The notes under the pieces are model-generated. The model was not told the DNA's origin. It did no database searches and saw only the letters and a list, made by a program, of their open reading frames with translations. Shown here piece after piece: positions 27,653 to 36,228 of a DNA stretch of 64,000 nucleotides (position 1 is its first letter; each line of letters opens with the position of its first letter). Source of the stretch: Sphingomonas cavernae (lineage in GTDB: Bacteria > Pseudomonadota > Alphaproteobacteria > Sphingomonadales > Sphingomonadaceae); assembly GCF_003590775.1 (NCBI RefSeq), contig NZ_QYUM01000004.1, positions 682,001-746,000 of the forward strand. Reading direction: 5' to 3'. The translations under genes were made by a program, and so were the position numbers.

Positions 27653-27886
27653 TTATGCCGTCGGCGGATAGGCGTCCTTGCCATAGGTCCATTGGGTCGC
27701 GAAGCGTCCGTCGGCGCCCTGGACGAGCACCTGCGCCTCAAAGCCATCCTCTCCCGCCTTGTGCGCAGTATCGACCGCATCGCGAAGCGCCGCGCTCTGC
27801 GTGACGTAAGGGCCGTAATTCTTGCCGTCGATGTTGATCATCCACTGATCGCCATGCGGGATGATGGCGTAGCGGGCATGTGGCAT
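27653..27886 (-). CDS. Small DUF2188-like protein
   Basis: 77 residues with a beta-strand-rich start (YAIIPHGDQWMINIDGKNYG), a helix (QSAALRDAVDTAHKAGEDG) and a closing strand with VLVQGADGRFATQWTYGKD. The order of the strand, helix and GxDGR turn resembles DUF2188. It lies 10 bp upstream of cobB in the same direction, probably in one transcript. Role unknown. Confidence 0.7.
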   Translation of the reverse strand: MPHARYAIIPHGDQWMINIDGKNYGPYVTQSAALRDAVDTAHKAGEDGFEAQVLVQGADGRFATQWTYGKDAYPPTA

Positions 27887-27947
27887 AATTGATCCTTTCG
27901 CGTCGAGCGGCGGACGCTAACCTCTGGTCCTGTTATTGGCCACCCCT

Positions 27948-29528
27948 TCAGCGTCCCGCGAACTGCTCCGTCTGAGCCGCATCCCGCTCGTACGCATCCT
28001 CGCGAAATGCGATGCCGGTGTCGGTCGGCGCGGCGGTCATATAGGTTATGTAGACCGGGACGGGCTGGGGCAGATAGACCTGCTGTTCGGGTGCCTCGGA
28101 AGGCGCGTCGAGCGGCTTTCCGAACAGCCAGAGCGCGAGTCGCTGTGCATCCTCGACGCGGACGCAGCCGGAGCTGAAGCGCCGCCCTTCTTGCTTGAAC
28201 AGCGCCTTTTCGGGCGTGTCGTGAAGGTAGATGCCAAGGTCGTTGGGGAACATGAACTTCATCTTGCCCATGGAATTGGTCTTGCCCGGCAACTGGCGCA
28301 CGCGCAGTTCCTGGCTGCCCGCCGCCACCGCGGTCCAATCGATTTCGGACTGATCAAGGATGCGCGCGTCATGCGTCCAGTCCGACAGCGCCTCATAGCC
28401 CATCGCGTTGAGCGACTCGCCATTCTCGACCACGCGCGGCACGATCCGCTTGCGGACAAGATCGGGCGGCACGTTCCAGTAAGGATTGACCACCGCGTAA
28501 CGCATCATGCCGGCGAGCATCGGCGTCGGCTCTGTGGGCTTGCCCACGATCACCTTCATCGTGTCCACGACCGCGCCGTCCTCGTACAGCCACAACCGCG
28601 CGGCGGCGGCGTCGACCACGACATAGCGTTTGCGCGTGCCCGGCAGCACGCGCGCGCGCTCAAGGTTGAGCCGGAGCAGATGCTCGTACCAGGCCGAACC
28701 CCGGTTGAGCGCTGCCAACGTCTTCGCGCCCGCAACTGCGTCGGCGGGCAAACCATGCGCTGCCTGAAAGGCCTTCAGCTTCGCCGCGAGCGGCTTGTCG
28801 AAACCGGCGCCGGGCGCGAGCCCCAGCCGCTCGCGCAGCAATGCCACGCGTTCGCCCTTCATGCCCGAACGCAACGTCGGCCCGGGCGGCAGCACGATCT
28901 CAGGAAGGCCGGACCAGTTCTCGTGATAATCCACCAATCGCGCACGGAGCTGCGCATAGATCGGATTCATCCAGCCCATCGTGTCGACATAGGCGGCCAT
29001 CGAGGTCTCGACGCCCGCGGCGCGCAGCACCTCGATCTCGGTGGGCTGTTCGGGCACCAGTTCCTGGTCGAGATAGACCATCTTGACCGTGGGAGCGCGT
29101 CGCAGCGCGCGGACATAGGCGGCAAAGGCACGCGACAGGCGGACCTCGGCGCGGGCGAGCGCCTCGGGCGATCCGCTACGCGCGACCTCGACGACATCGC
29201 GAAGATCTTCGGGATCAAAATCGGCAGGATCCAGACCATCGAGGTCCGAGCTTTCGATGAGTGCGATCAGCCGATCCGCTTCGGGGCCGAGCGTATCGCC
29301 CTGAATCCAGAGCGGCCACCAGGCACGCGCCCTGTAGAAAGCCTTGAGCTTGCCCCCCATGGCCGAACGGAGTTCGGCGGACACGGCGGCGGTCGGCCTT
29401 GCTTGTCCAAGGGCCGGGGATGCGGAAATCGATAGCACCAGAAGCGGTGCGAGGCAGGTCAGTGACAGACGTCGCCACGCCGGCGCGCGCAGGCAGCCGG
29501 CGTGGGAACTCAACATGGAACTACGCAT
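27948..29528 (-). CDS. L,D-transpeptidase (YkuD/YcbB type)
   Basis: A 526-residue periplasmic peptidoglycan enzyme that makes 3-3 crosslinks or attaches proteins to the wall. Order: a signal peptide (to about residue 42), a scaffold domain, a peptidoglycan-binding repeat (GPTLRSGMKGERVALLRERL, about 225-285), and a YkuD domain with His in YLHDTPEK and the nucleophile Cys in RRFSSGCVRVEDAQRLALWL. Length and order match YcbB/LdtD. It starts 8 bp after a small lipoprotein gene, in the same operon. Confidence 0.93.
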   Translation of the reverse strand: MRSSMLSSHAGCLRAPAWRRLSLTCLAPLLVLSISASPALGQARPTAAVSAELRSAMGGKLKAFYRARAWWPLWIQGDTLGPEADRLIALIESSDLDGLDPADFDPEDLRDVVEVARSGSPEALARAEVRLSRAFAAYVRALRRAPTVKMVYLDQELVPEQPTEIEVLRAAGVETSMAAYVDTMGWMNPIYAQLRARLVDYHENWSGLPEIVLPPGPTLRSGMKGERVALLRERLGLAPGAGFDKPLAAKLKAFQAAHGLPADAVAGAKTLAALNRGSAWYEHLLRLNLERARVLPGTRKRYVVVDAAAARLWLYEDGAVVDTMKVIVGKPTEPTPMLAGMMRYAVVNPYWNVPPDLVRKRIVPRVVENGESLNAMGYEALSDWTHDARILDQSEIDWTAVAAGSQELRVRQLPGKTNSMGKMKFMFPNDLGIYLHDTPEKALFKQEGRRFSSGCVRVEDAQRLALWLFGKPLDAPSEAPEQQVYLPQPVPVYITYMTAAPTDTGIAFREDAYERDAAQTEQFAGR

Positions 29529-29536
29529 GGATTCGA

Positions 29537-29803
29537 TCAGTGTCCTCGCTCACCGGACGGGCTGGGCGGGGGCGGTGGTGGCGGCGGCGGCGGGCACGGC
29601 GGGCCCTGAACCGCGTGATACACGCCGTCCGAAGTGTAATAGCCGTCAACAACACCGTCGCCGTCCCGGTCGGCCGCGACTGTGCCTGCTATTGCGCCAA
29701 CGCCTACGGGCGGCGGCGGCGCGGGAGGTGCCTCCTCAGGGGTGGTGCAGGCGCCAAGCGCCATAGTGCCAACCAACAGAACTGCCAGATATTTGCTTTT
29801 CAT
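29537..29803 (-). CDS. Small lipoprotein with EF-hand-like loop and polyproline tail
   Basis: 88 residues. The lipobox MALGAC puts the lipidated cysteine at residue 19. A proline-rich spacer precedes a calcium-loop-like DRDGDGVVDGYY, and the tail is mostly proline (ten in a row) ending SPSGERGH. The acidic D-x-D-x-D spacing suits Ca2+ binding. ATG 29803 has GGGAGAGACAGAC upstream. Being directly upstream of the L,D-transpeptidase suggests an envelope role such as a wall-spanning or enzyme-tethering protein; this is inferred. Confidence 0.75.
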   Translation of the reverse strand: MKSKYLAVLLVGTMALGACTTPEEAPPAPPPPVGVGAIAGTVAADRDGDGVVDGYYTSDGVYHAVQGPPCPPPPPPPPPPSPSGERGH

Positions 29804-29936
29804 GTCTGTCTCTCCCAGAGATGGCGGCGGGGCTCCGGCAGCCCACGCTTCCGCAACTGAGCAAACGATGATGTGCGAGAATCGTTCCACGCGAGTAACA
29901 GCGGGATCGTAAAGGGGCTGCGCGCGCTCGGCGCGC

Positions 29937-31076
29937 CTATTCGCGCAGACTTTGCACAATGGGTTCACCCCGCGCCTCGCGCCAGGCGGATTTCGCGATC
30001 GGCTCGATCCAATAGCTCCTGAACCAGGCCAGCAGCCATGGATCGGCGCCGGCGAAGGGTGTCGGATCGATGCCCTGGACAACGGCGTCTGTCGCCTGCT
30101 CGGGCGTACCTCCGCGACTGGCGACCGCGGCGACGCGCGTACGAACCTGTTTCAACATCTGGATGAGCTGGCGCAGATAGCTGTGATCGTGCTGTACCGC
30201 GCCGTGCCCCGGCACCAGCGTCACAAAGCGATAGCGATCGAGCCGTTCCAGCGCGGCGACCCATTCTTTCGGATAACCGCCAAAGCCGAACGGAATCGGG
30301 GCTACGACCAGGTCGCCGGTGATCAGCACGCGTTGCCGGGGCAGCCAGATCACCGCATCGCCATCGGTGTTCGCCCGGCCGGGGAAAAGCGCCTCGACCG
30401 GTGTTTCACGGTCGGCGAGCACGAGACGCTCGTCAAAACCTTCCGCGACGCTCAGCGTGACGGCGCCGTCGGAATCGCGGATATACTGGTTGAGCATCCG
30501 CTGGGTCCGAGCCCAGCTCGAGCGTGTCGCGTCGTCGCCGGCTGACTTCAGCTTCTTCGCCGTATAGCCTCGAAATCCCTCTATCCTTGCGAGATAGTCG
30601 CCATTGGCCTTTGCATCGGGCGTAGCGCTCGTGTTCATCGTGGCCGGATTGCGCAGATGCGCGCGTGTCATCGTAGTGGCTATTGTCCGCGCGTTCGGCC
30701 AGGCCTTCACAATTTCTGAAAGGCCGAGCGGATGATCGCCATGCCAGTGCGTGATGATCACAGCCTTGACCGGCTTGGGACTGAGCGCCTTCACTTGATC
30801 AACGATGCGCCGTCCGTTGCCGGGCGATCCGCCGGCATCCACGAGGACGAGGCCGTCAGCCTGCTCTATAATCGTGACGTTGCCGATCGGTTGAAGGTGG
30901 AACCCGGTCTGAACAAGCGCCCACACACCTTTCGTCACCGGGACGAGTTGCTGATAATATCCGTCTTCGGGCGTCGGCAGCGCACCGGATGACATATCTG
31001 CCGCAACAGCCGCTCCCGGGATTGCGGCAAGGGCAAGGACGGCAAGAATCGTCGACAATGATCTGCGATGGCCCAC
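29937..31076 (-). CDS. Metallo-beta-lactamase-fold hydrolase, exported
   Basis: 379 residues from GTG 31076 (GAGAGGA 6 bases upstream), opening with a signal peptide (STILAVLALAAIPGAAVAAD). The MBL zinc motif ITHWHGDHPLG, the later Asp in LITGDLVVAP and His in VPGHGAVQ make a two-metal site. Substrate is unknown: the family includes secreted lactonases, beta-lactamase-like enzymes and quinoprotein-relay-type hydrolases. It lies downstream of the CoA-transferase on the same strand. Confidence 0.87.
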   Translation of the reverse strand: MGHRRSLSTILAVLALAAIPGAAVAADMSSGALPTPEDGYYQQLVPVTKGVWALVQTGFHLQPIGNVTIIEQADGLVLVDAGGSPGNGRRIVDQVKALSPKPVKAVIITHWHGDHPLGLSEIVKAWPNARTIATTMTRAHLRNPATMNTSATPDAKANGDYLARIEGFRGYTAKKLKSAGDDATRSSWARTQRMLNQYIRDSDGAVTLSVAEGFDERLVLADRETPVEALFPGRANTDGDAVIWLPRQRVLITGDLVVAPIPFGFGGYPKEWVAALERLDRYRFVTLVPGHGAVQHDHSYLRQLIQMLKQVRTRVAAVASRGGTPEQATDAVVQGIDPTPFAGADPWLLAWFRSYWIEPIAKSAWREARGEPIVQSLRE

Positions 31077-31162
31077 CTGCTGTCCTCTCGGCTGCAGGCG
31101 AGCGATGGCGTCAACTGCAGGGTGATGGAATGCGCTTTCGATCAACAGGCGACGCGCGCCGA

Positions 31163-32377
31163 TCAACGTGCGCCAATCACCCCGGTCGCCAAAAGCGCAT
31201 CGATCTCGCTGCCGTTCAGCCCGAGCAGTTCCGCAAGCACTTCGGCGTTGTTCTCACCCACCATTGGCGGCGCGGCAGGTTCGACCGCAGGGCTTGCCGA
31301 CAGGCGATGCGGACTACGCACACCGGGGACAGCGCCATGTGCGCTTGGCATCGAGAGGCTTAGCCCGCGATGTTGCGCCTGCGGGTCGGCAAAGGCCGCG
31401 TCCAGGCTGTTGATCGGCCCGCACGGCACGGCATGCTGCGAGAGCAATGCCATCCACTCCTCGGTCGTTCTTGCGGCCAGCAGTTCGGTAATGATCGGCA
31501 CCAGCGCGGGACGGTTGGCAGTCCGCAGCGCGTTGGTGGTGAAGCGTGGATCATCCGCGAGCTCGGGTCGTCCCGCCTGTCGCACGAAGCGCGAGAACTG
31601 CCCATCATTGCCGATCGCGAGGATGATGTGCCCGTCCCTTGTCGGAAAGGCCTGATACGGCGTGATGCTGGGATGCTCATTGCCGATCCGCCCCGGTGCC
31701 TCGCCTGAAGCCAGATAGCCCAGCGCCTGATTGGCCATCGACGCGACCGCGACGTCGAACAGCGCCATGTCGATCTGCTGCCCCTCGCCCGTCGCCTCTG
31801 CGTGGCGCAGGGCAGCAAGGATCGCAATCGTCGCGTTGAGACCCGTGAGCACATCGGCAAGCGCAACGCCGACGCGATACGGTTCACCGCCAATCGGGCC
31901 GGTGACGCTCATCAGCCCTGACATGCCCTGAATCATGAAGTCGTAGCCGGCTTCATGCGCGCGCGGGCCATCCTGTCCAAAGCCGGTGATCGAGCAATAT
32001 ACGAGCTTTGGATTGACCGCCTTCAGCGAGTCCCAGTCGAGCCCATAGGCCTTGAGCCCGCCCTGCTTGAAATTCTCGACGACGATGTCGGACTTTGCCG
32101 CGAGCGCGCGAACGATCTCCTGCCCCCGTTCGGAGGCGAGATCGATCGCAAGCGACTTCTTGTTGCGATTGGCCGAGAGATAATAGCTGCTGGTCAGCCG
32201 TTCCCCCGCCTCGTTGTAAAACCAGGGCGGCCCCCAGGCGCGGGTATCATCCCCCGCACCGGGGCGCTCGACCTTGATGACCTCGGCGCCCAGATCGGCG
32301 AGCTGCATCGTCGCCCATGGCCCCGCGAGCACGCGCGAAAGATCGAGGACGCGTACGCCCGCGAGCGGCGCCACCAT
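31163..32377 (-). CDS. CaiB/BaiF-family CoA-transferase, probably succinyl-CoA:glutarate
   Basis: 404 residues of a class III CoA-transferase: LAGVRVLDLSRVLAGPWATM, VIKVERPGAGDDTRAWGPPW, catalytic Asp in the YDFMIQGMSGLMSVTG segment, and YQAFPTRDGHIILAIGND. It overlaps the glutaryl-CoA dehydrogenase stop by one base (TGATG), so it should activate the substrate of that enzyme. A succinyl-CoA:glutarate transferase (SUGCT-like) is the natural reading of the pair, though specificity within this family cannot be read from motifs. Confidence 0.88.
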   Translation of the reverse strand: MVAPLAGVRVLDLSRVLAGPWATMQLADLGAEVIKVERPGAGDDTRAWGPPWFYNEAGERLTSSYYLSANRNKKSLAIDLASERGQEIVRALAAKSDIVVENFKQGGLKAYGLDWDSLKAVNPKLVYCSITGFGQDGPRAHEAGYDFMIQGMSGLMSVTGPIGGEPYRVGVALADVLTGLNATIAILAALRHAEATGEGQQIDMALFDVAVASMANQALGYLASGEAPGRIGNEHPSITPYQAFPTRDGHIILAIGNDGQFSRFVRQAGRPELADDPRFTTNALRTANRPALVPIITELLAARTTEEWMALLSQHAVPCGPINSLDAAFADPQAQHRGLSLSMPSAHGAVPGVRSPHRLSASPAVEPAAPPMVGENNAEVLAELLGLNGSEIDALLATGVIGAR

Positions 32378-33552
32378 CAGCTAAAAGCCTGAATGCCCGT
32401 GATCGCGCGGCCGAGGATCAGCGCGTGGATGTCGTGCGTGCCTTCATAGGTGTTCACCGTCTCGAGGTTCACGACATGGCGGATGACGTGGAATTCATCA
32501 GCAATGCCGTTGCCGCCGTGCATGTCGCGCGCGACACGCGCGATATCGAGCGCCTTGCCGCAATTGTTGCGCTTGATCAGGCTCACCATCTCGGGCGCCC
32601 AGGTGCCCGCATCGATGTTGCGGCCGACCGTCAGCGCGGCGTTGAGGCCGAGCGCGATCTCGGTCTCCATGTTGGCAAGCTTCAACTGCGGGATCTGGTT
32701 GGCCGCCAGGGGCCGCCCGAACTGCTGGCGGTCGAGCACATATTGCCGTGCGCGGTGAAAACAGTCTTCCGCCGCGCCCATCGAGCCCCATGCAATGCCG
32801 TAGCGCGCCTTGTTGAGACAGCCGAACGGTCCGCCAAGGCCGTGCGCATTGGGGAGCAGATTATCCTCGGGAACGAAGACGTCGTCCATCACGATCTCGC
32901 CCGTGATCGAGGCGCGGAGCGACATCTTGCCCTCGATCTTGGGGAAGCTCAGCCCCTCCATTCCTTTTTCGAGGATGAAGCCACGGATCACGCCGTCGAG
33001 CTTGGCCCAGACCACCGCGATATCGGCGATCGGCGAATTGGTGATCCACATCTTCGAGCCCGTCAGGCGGTATCCGCCATCTGCAGCGACGGCGCGGGTC
33101 TTCATGCCGCCGGGATCCGACCCTGCGTCGGGTTCGGTCAGCCCGAAGCAGCCGACAATCTCGCCACTTGCGAGCCGCGGTAGATATTTCTGGCGCTGCT
33201 CCTCGGTGCCATAGGCGTGGATCGGGTGCATGACGAGCGACGACTGAACGCTCATCGCCGAGCGATAGCCCGAGTCCACGCGTTCGACCGCGCGCGCGAC
33301 GAGGCCATAGGCGACATGGCTCACGCCCGCGCAGCCATAACCGTCGATCGTCGCACCCAGCAGCCCGAGTTCGCCCAGCTCATTCATGATCTCGCGGTCG
33401 AAGCGCTCCTCGCGCGTCGCGGTCAGCACGCGCGGCAGCAGCTTGCTTTGCGCATAGTTCTCCGCGGTATCGCGAATCATCCGCTCGTCGTCGGTAAGCT
33501 GTGCGTCGAGAAGAAAGGGATCATCCCATTTGAAAGGCGTGAAAGCGGCCAT
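32377..33552 (-). CDS. gcdH: Glutaryl-CoA dehydrogenase
   Basis: FAD enzyme that oxidises and decarboxylates glutaryl-CoA to crotonyl-CoA in lysine/tryptophan and dicarboxylate breakdown. 391 residues with the FAD motif [14 protein letters not shown] and [10 protein letters not shown]. The C-terminal [20 protein letters not shown] is diagnostic for this dehydrogenase, with catalytic Glu in YEGT. Start ATG 33552 follows AGGACAGG. It is transcribed ahead of the CoA-transferase. Confidence 0.95.
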   Translation of the reverse strand: MAAFTPFKWDDPFLLDAQLTDDERMIRDTAENYAQSKLLPRVLTATREERFDREIMNELGELGLLGATIDGYGCAGVSHVAYGLVARAVERVDSGYRSAMSVQSSLVMHPIHAYGTEEQRQKYLPRLASGEIVGCFGLTEPDAGSDPGGMKTRAVAADGGYRLTGSKMWITNSPIADIAVVWAKLDGVIRGFILEKGMEGLSFPKIEGKMSLRASITGEIVMDDVFVPEDNLLPNAHGLGGPFGCLNKARYGIAWGSMGAAEDCFHRARQYVLDRQQFGRPLAANQIPQLKLANMETEIALGLNAALTVGRNIDAGTWAPEMVSLIKRNNCGKALDIARVARDMHGGNGIADEFHVIRHVVNLETVNTYEGTHDIHALILGRAITGIQAFS

Positions 33553-33795
33553 CGATCATCCTGTCCTGAAGAGATTTGTTGCGGCTGCCTATGCCGCAGC
33601 CCGAGCGCGCAGCCAACCCCCGCCCGCTGCGCGCAACGGGCCGGGCAGCGTCGTCACATCGGACGCCAGCCGTGGCCTGGCTTCGCTTAACTTCGCAAAC
33701 TTCTCACAAACGCGCATCTTGATTCGTCCCTCCACGGCGCGGGCCGGACGGCCTCTTGCGGACCATGCCAGTATCGCGCGGTGTAGGACAGATGC

Positions 33796-34800
33796 TCAGC
33801 CGTTCACCACCTGCTCGATCACCCCGAAAATCGGGTGGTGTTGCTCGTCCTCCATCCAGATGCGGACGGTATCGCCCGATTTCATGAAGGGAGTCGTGGG
33901 GCTGCCCGACTGGATCGTCTCGATCATGCGGATCTCGGCGATGCAGCTATAGCCGAGCCCGCCTTCGGCAATCGGCTTGCCCGGGCCGCCGCCCGCGTCG
34001 CGGTTGGAGACGGTGCCCGATCCAATGATAGTGCCTGCGACAAGCGCGCGCGTCTTCGCCGCATGCGCGACCAGCGTCCCGAAATCGAAGGTCATATCCT
34101 CGCCCGCATCGGCGCGGCCAAAAGGCTGGCCGTTATAATCGACATGGAGCGCGCCCGAGAGCTTGCCGTCCTTCCAGCGATCGCCCAGCGCATCGGGGGT
34201 GACGAACACCGGCGACATCGCGCTTGCGGGCTTGGACTGAAAGAAGCCGAAACCCTTGGCGAGCTCGCCGGGAATGAGGTTGCGAAGTGACACGTCATTG
34301 GTAAGGCCGACAAGGCGGATCGCTGCGAGCGCCTGCTCGCGCGTCGCGCCCTGCGGCACATCGCCTGTCACGACGACGACCTCGGCTTCCATGTCACAGC
34401 CCCAGCTTTCATCGGCGAGCGGGATTGGATCGCGCGGCGCAAGGAAGCCGTCGGAGCCGCCCTGATACATCAGCGGATCGTGCCAGAAGCTGTCGGGCAG
34501 CTCGGCGCCGCGCGCCTGCCGGACGAGCGCAACATGGTTCACATAGGCCGAGCCGTCCGCCCATTGATAGGCGCGCGGCAGCGGTGACGCGGCCTCGCGC
34601 TCGTGGAAGCGCTCCTTGGGGATGGCATCATGCCCGAGGTCGGTGGCGAGGTTGCGGAGATCGCGCTCGACGCGGTCCCAATCGTCGAGTGCGGACTGGA
34701 GCGTCGGCGCGATGTGGCTGGCGTCCGCGTACCAGGCGAGGTCGTTCGACACCACGACGAGTTTTCCGTCGCGTCCCGCCTTCAGGCTTGCCAGCTTCAT
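33796..34800 (-). CDS. Fumarylacetoacetate hydrolase family protein
   Basis: 334 residues. The metal site of the FAH fold shows as SWGCDMEAEVVVVTGDVP and GLTNDVSLR. A closing region carries GTIIGSGTVSNRDAGGGPGK and GDTVRIWMEDE. The N-terminal third is the extra domain of true fumarylacetoacetases rather than the short 2-keto-4-pentenoate hydratases, but no other tyrosine or homogentisate gene is adjacent. ATG 34800 has GGGAGA about 7 bases upstream. It is divergent from the acyl-CoA dehydrogenase at 35014. Confidence 0.87.
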   Translation of the reverse strand: MKLASLKAGRDGKLVVVSNDLAWYADASHIAPTLQSALDDWDRVERDLRNLATDLGHDAIPKERFHEREAASPLPRAYQWADGSAYVNHVALVRQARGAELPDSFWHDPLMYQGGSDGFLAPRDPIPLADESWGCDMEAEVVVVTGDVPQGATREQALAAIRLVGLTNDVSLRNLIPGELAKGFGFFQSKPASAMSPVFVTPDALGDRWKDGKLSGALHVDYNGQPFGRADAGEDMTFDFGTLVAHAAKTRALVAGTIIGSGTVSNRDAGGGPGKPIAEGGLGYSCIAEIRMIETIQSGSPTTPFMKSGDTVRIWMEDEQHHPIFGVIEQVVNG

Positions 34801-34940
34801 ACGCATTCTCCCGGTTCTGGTTTTGCCAACCTGTTTCGCACGCCGACGGTCAAGCCCCAAGCGCCGAATCGCGCGACTGGTATCAATTGCAACTACACCT
34901 GTCCATTTCCCCTACGGAACTGACGCGAACGGAAAGCCAC

Positions 34941-34956
34941 TTGACGAAAACGTCAG
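34941..34956. promoter_or_regulatory. Palindromic operator candidate TTGACG-AAAA-CGTCAG
   Basis: A 5-bp perfect inverted repeat (TGACG/CGTCA) around AAAA, 58 bp upstream of the acyl-CoA dehydrogenase ATG. It matches 15 of 16 bases of the site at 62807-62822, which is also upstream of an acyl-CoA dehydrogenase. It is probably a binding site for a TetR- or MerR-type regulator of acyl-CoA catabolism. Confidence 0.65.
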
Positions 34957-35013
34957 GTGCGGCTCCCTTTGGAGGAGAGTACCAATAACAGAAACACCGG
35001 AGAGGAAGCCCCC

Positions 35014-36168
35014 ATGTCACTCGATCAGCTCGCGCGCACCGCCTATTCGGAGGATCACGAAGCCTTCCGCCAGACCGTCCGCCGCTTCATGCAGGAAGAG
35101 GTCGCGCCCAATGCCGCAAAATGGGAGGACGCGGGAATCGTCGACAAGGCGGTTTGGCCCAAGGCGGGCGAGCTGGGCCTGCTCTGCCCCACCGTGCCCG
35201 AGGAATATGGCGGGCTCGGCCTCGACTTCGGCTATAACGCGATCGTCGACGAGGAAGCCGCCTATCATGGCGGCGTCGCGCTGGGCTTCTCGCTCCAGTC
35301 CGACATCGTCGTGAACTACATCGTTTCTTATGGTTCCGAAGAGCAGAAGAAGCAGTGGCTCCCCAAGCTCGTCTCGGGCGAGGTGGTGACCGCAATCGCG
35401 ATGACCGAGCCCGGTGTCGGCTCCGACCTTCAGGGCATCCGGACCACCGCGAAGAAGGATGGCAACCATTATGTCATCAATGGCTCCAAGACCTACATCA
35501 CCAACGGCCAGAATGCCGATCTGATCCTCGTCTGCGCCAAGACCGACACCGAGGTGCAGCCGGCGTGGAAGGGCGTGTCGATCATCCTCGTCGAGGCTGA
35601 TCGTCAAGGCTTCGAGCGCGGGCGCAACCTCGACAAGATCGGGCAGGATGCGGCCGACACATCGGAGCTGTTCTTCAACGACGTTCGTGTGCCGATGACC
35701 AACTGCCTCGGCGAAGAGGGCAAAGGCTTCATCTATCTGATGAGCGAGTTGCCGCAGGAGCGCCTTTCGATCGCGGTCTCGGCGCAGTCTTCGGCGCAAA
35801 AGGCCTATGACGATACCGTCGAATTCGTGCGCGAGCGCAAGGCGTTCGGCAAGCCCGTAATCGACTTCCAGAACACGCGCTTCACGCTCGCTGATCTCAA
35901 GTCGAAGCTCCAGGTCGGTTGGGCGCATCTCGACTGGGCGCTTGCCAGGCACATGAAAAAGGAGCTCACGCCCGAGGAAGGCGCTGCCGCCAAGCTGTGG
36001 CACACCGAGCTGCAATGGGAGGTGATGGACAAGTGCCTCCAGCTCCACGGCGGCGCTGGCTATATGAACGAATATCCGATCGCCCGCGCCTGGCGCGGCG
36101 CGCGCGTCACGCGGATCTTCGGCGGCACCAACGAGATCATGAAGGAACTGATCGGGCGGAAGCTGTAA
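35014..36168 (+). CDS. Acyl-CoA dehydrogenase, long-chain (ACADL) type
   Basis: 384 residues of an FAD flavoprotein oxidising acyl-CoA to enoyl-CoA. FAD motifs AMTEPGVGSDLQGI and YITNGQNADLI are present. The usual C-terminal catalytic Glu is replaced by Gly (FGGTNEIMKELIG), the LCAD/isovaleryl-type pattern. In those enzymes the base sits in the earlier helix, here the Glu of LPQERL (about residue 249). It probably acts on long or branched acyl chains. ATG 35014 follows GAGAGGAAG. The operator-like palindrome at 34941 lies just upstream. Confidence 0.92.
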   Translation: MSLDQLARTAYSEDHEAFRQTVRRFMQEEVAPNAAKWEDAGIVDKAVWPKAGELGLLCPTVPEEYGGLGLDFGYNAIVDEEAAYHGGVALGFSLQSDIVVNYIVSYGSEEQKKQWLPKLVSGEVVTAIAMTEPGVGSDLQGIRTTAKKDGNHYVINGSKTYITNGQNADLILVCAKTDTEVQPAWKGVSIILVEADRQGFERGRNLDKIGQDAADTSELFFNDVRVPMTNCLGEEGKGFIYLMSELPQERLSIAVSAQSSAQKAYDDTVEFVRERKAFGKPVIDFQNTRFTLADLKSKLQVGWAHLDWALARHMKKELTPEEGAAAKLWHTELQWEVMDKCLQLHGGAGYMNEYPIARAWRGARVTRIFGGTNEIMKELIGRKL

Positions 36169-36180
36169 ATGACGCGAAAG

Positions 36181-36210
36181 GGGGCCGGATAAGCATCGCT
36201 GTCCGGCCCC
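36181..36210. terminator. Bidirectional terminator-like hairpin
   Basis: GGGGCCGGA (36181-36189) and TCCGGCCCC (36202-36210) form a perfect 9-bp GC-rich stem with a 12-base loop, in the gap between convergent genes. No U-run follows in either direction, as is common in high-GC genomes. Confidence 0.6.
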
Positions 36211-36228
36211 AAGGACGCCGAGGAAGAC

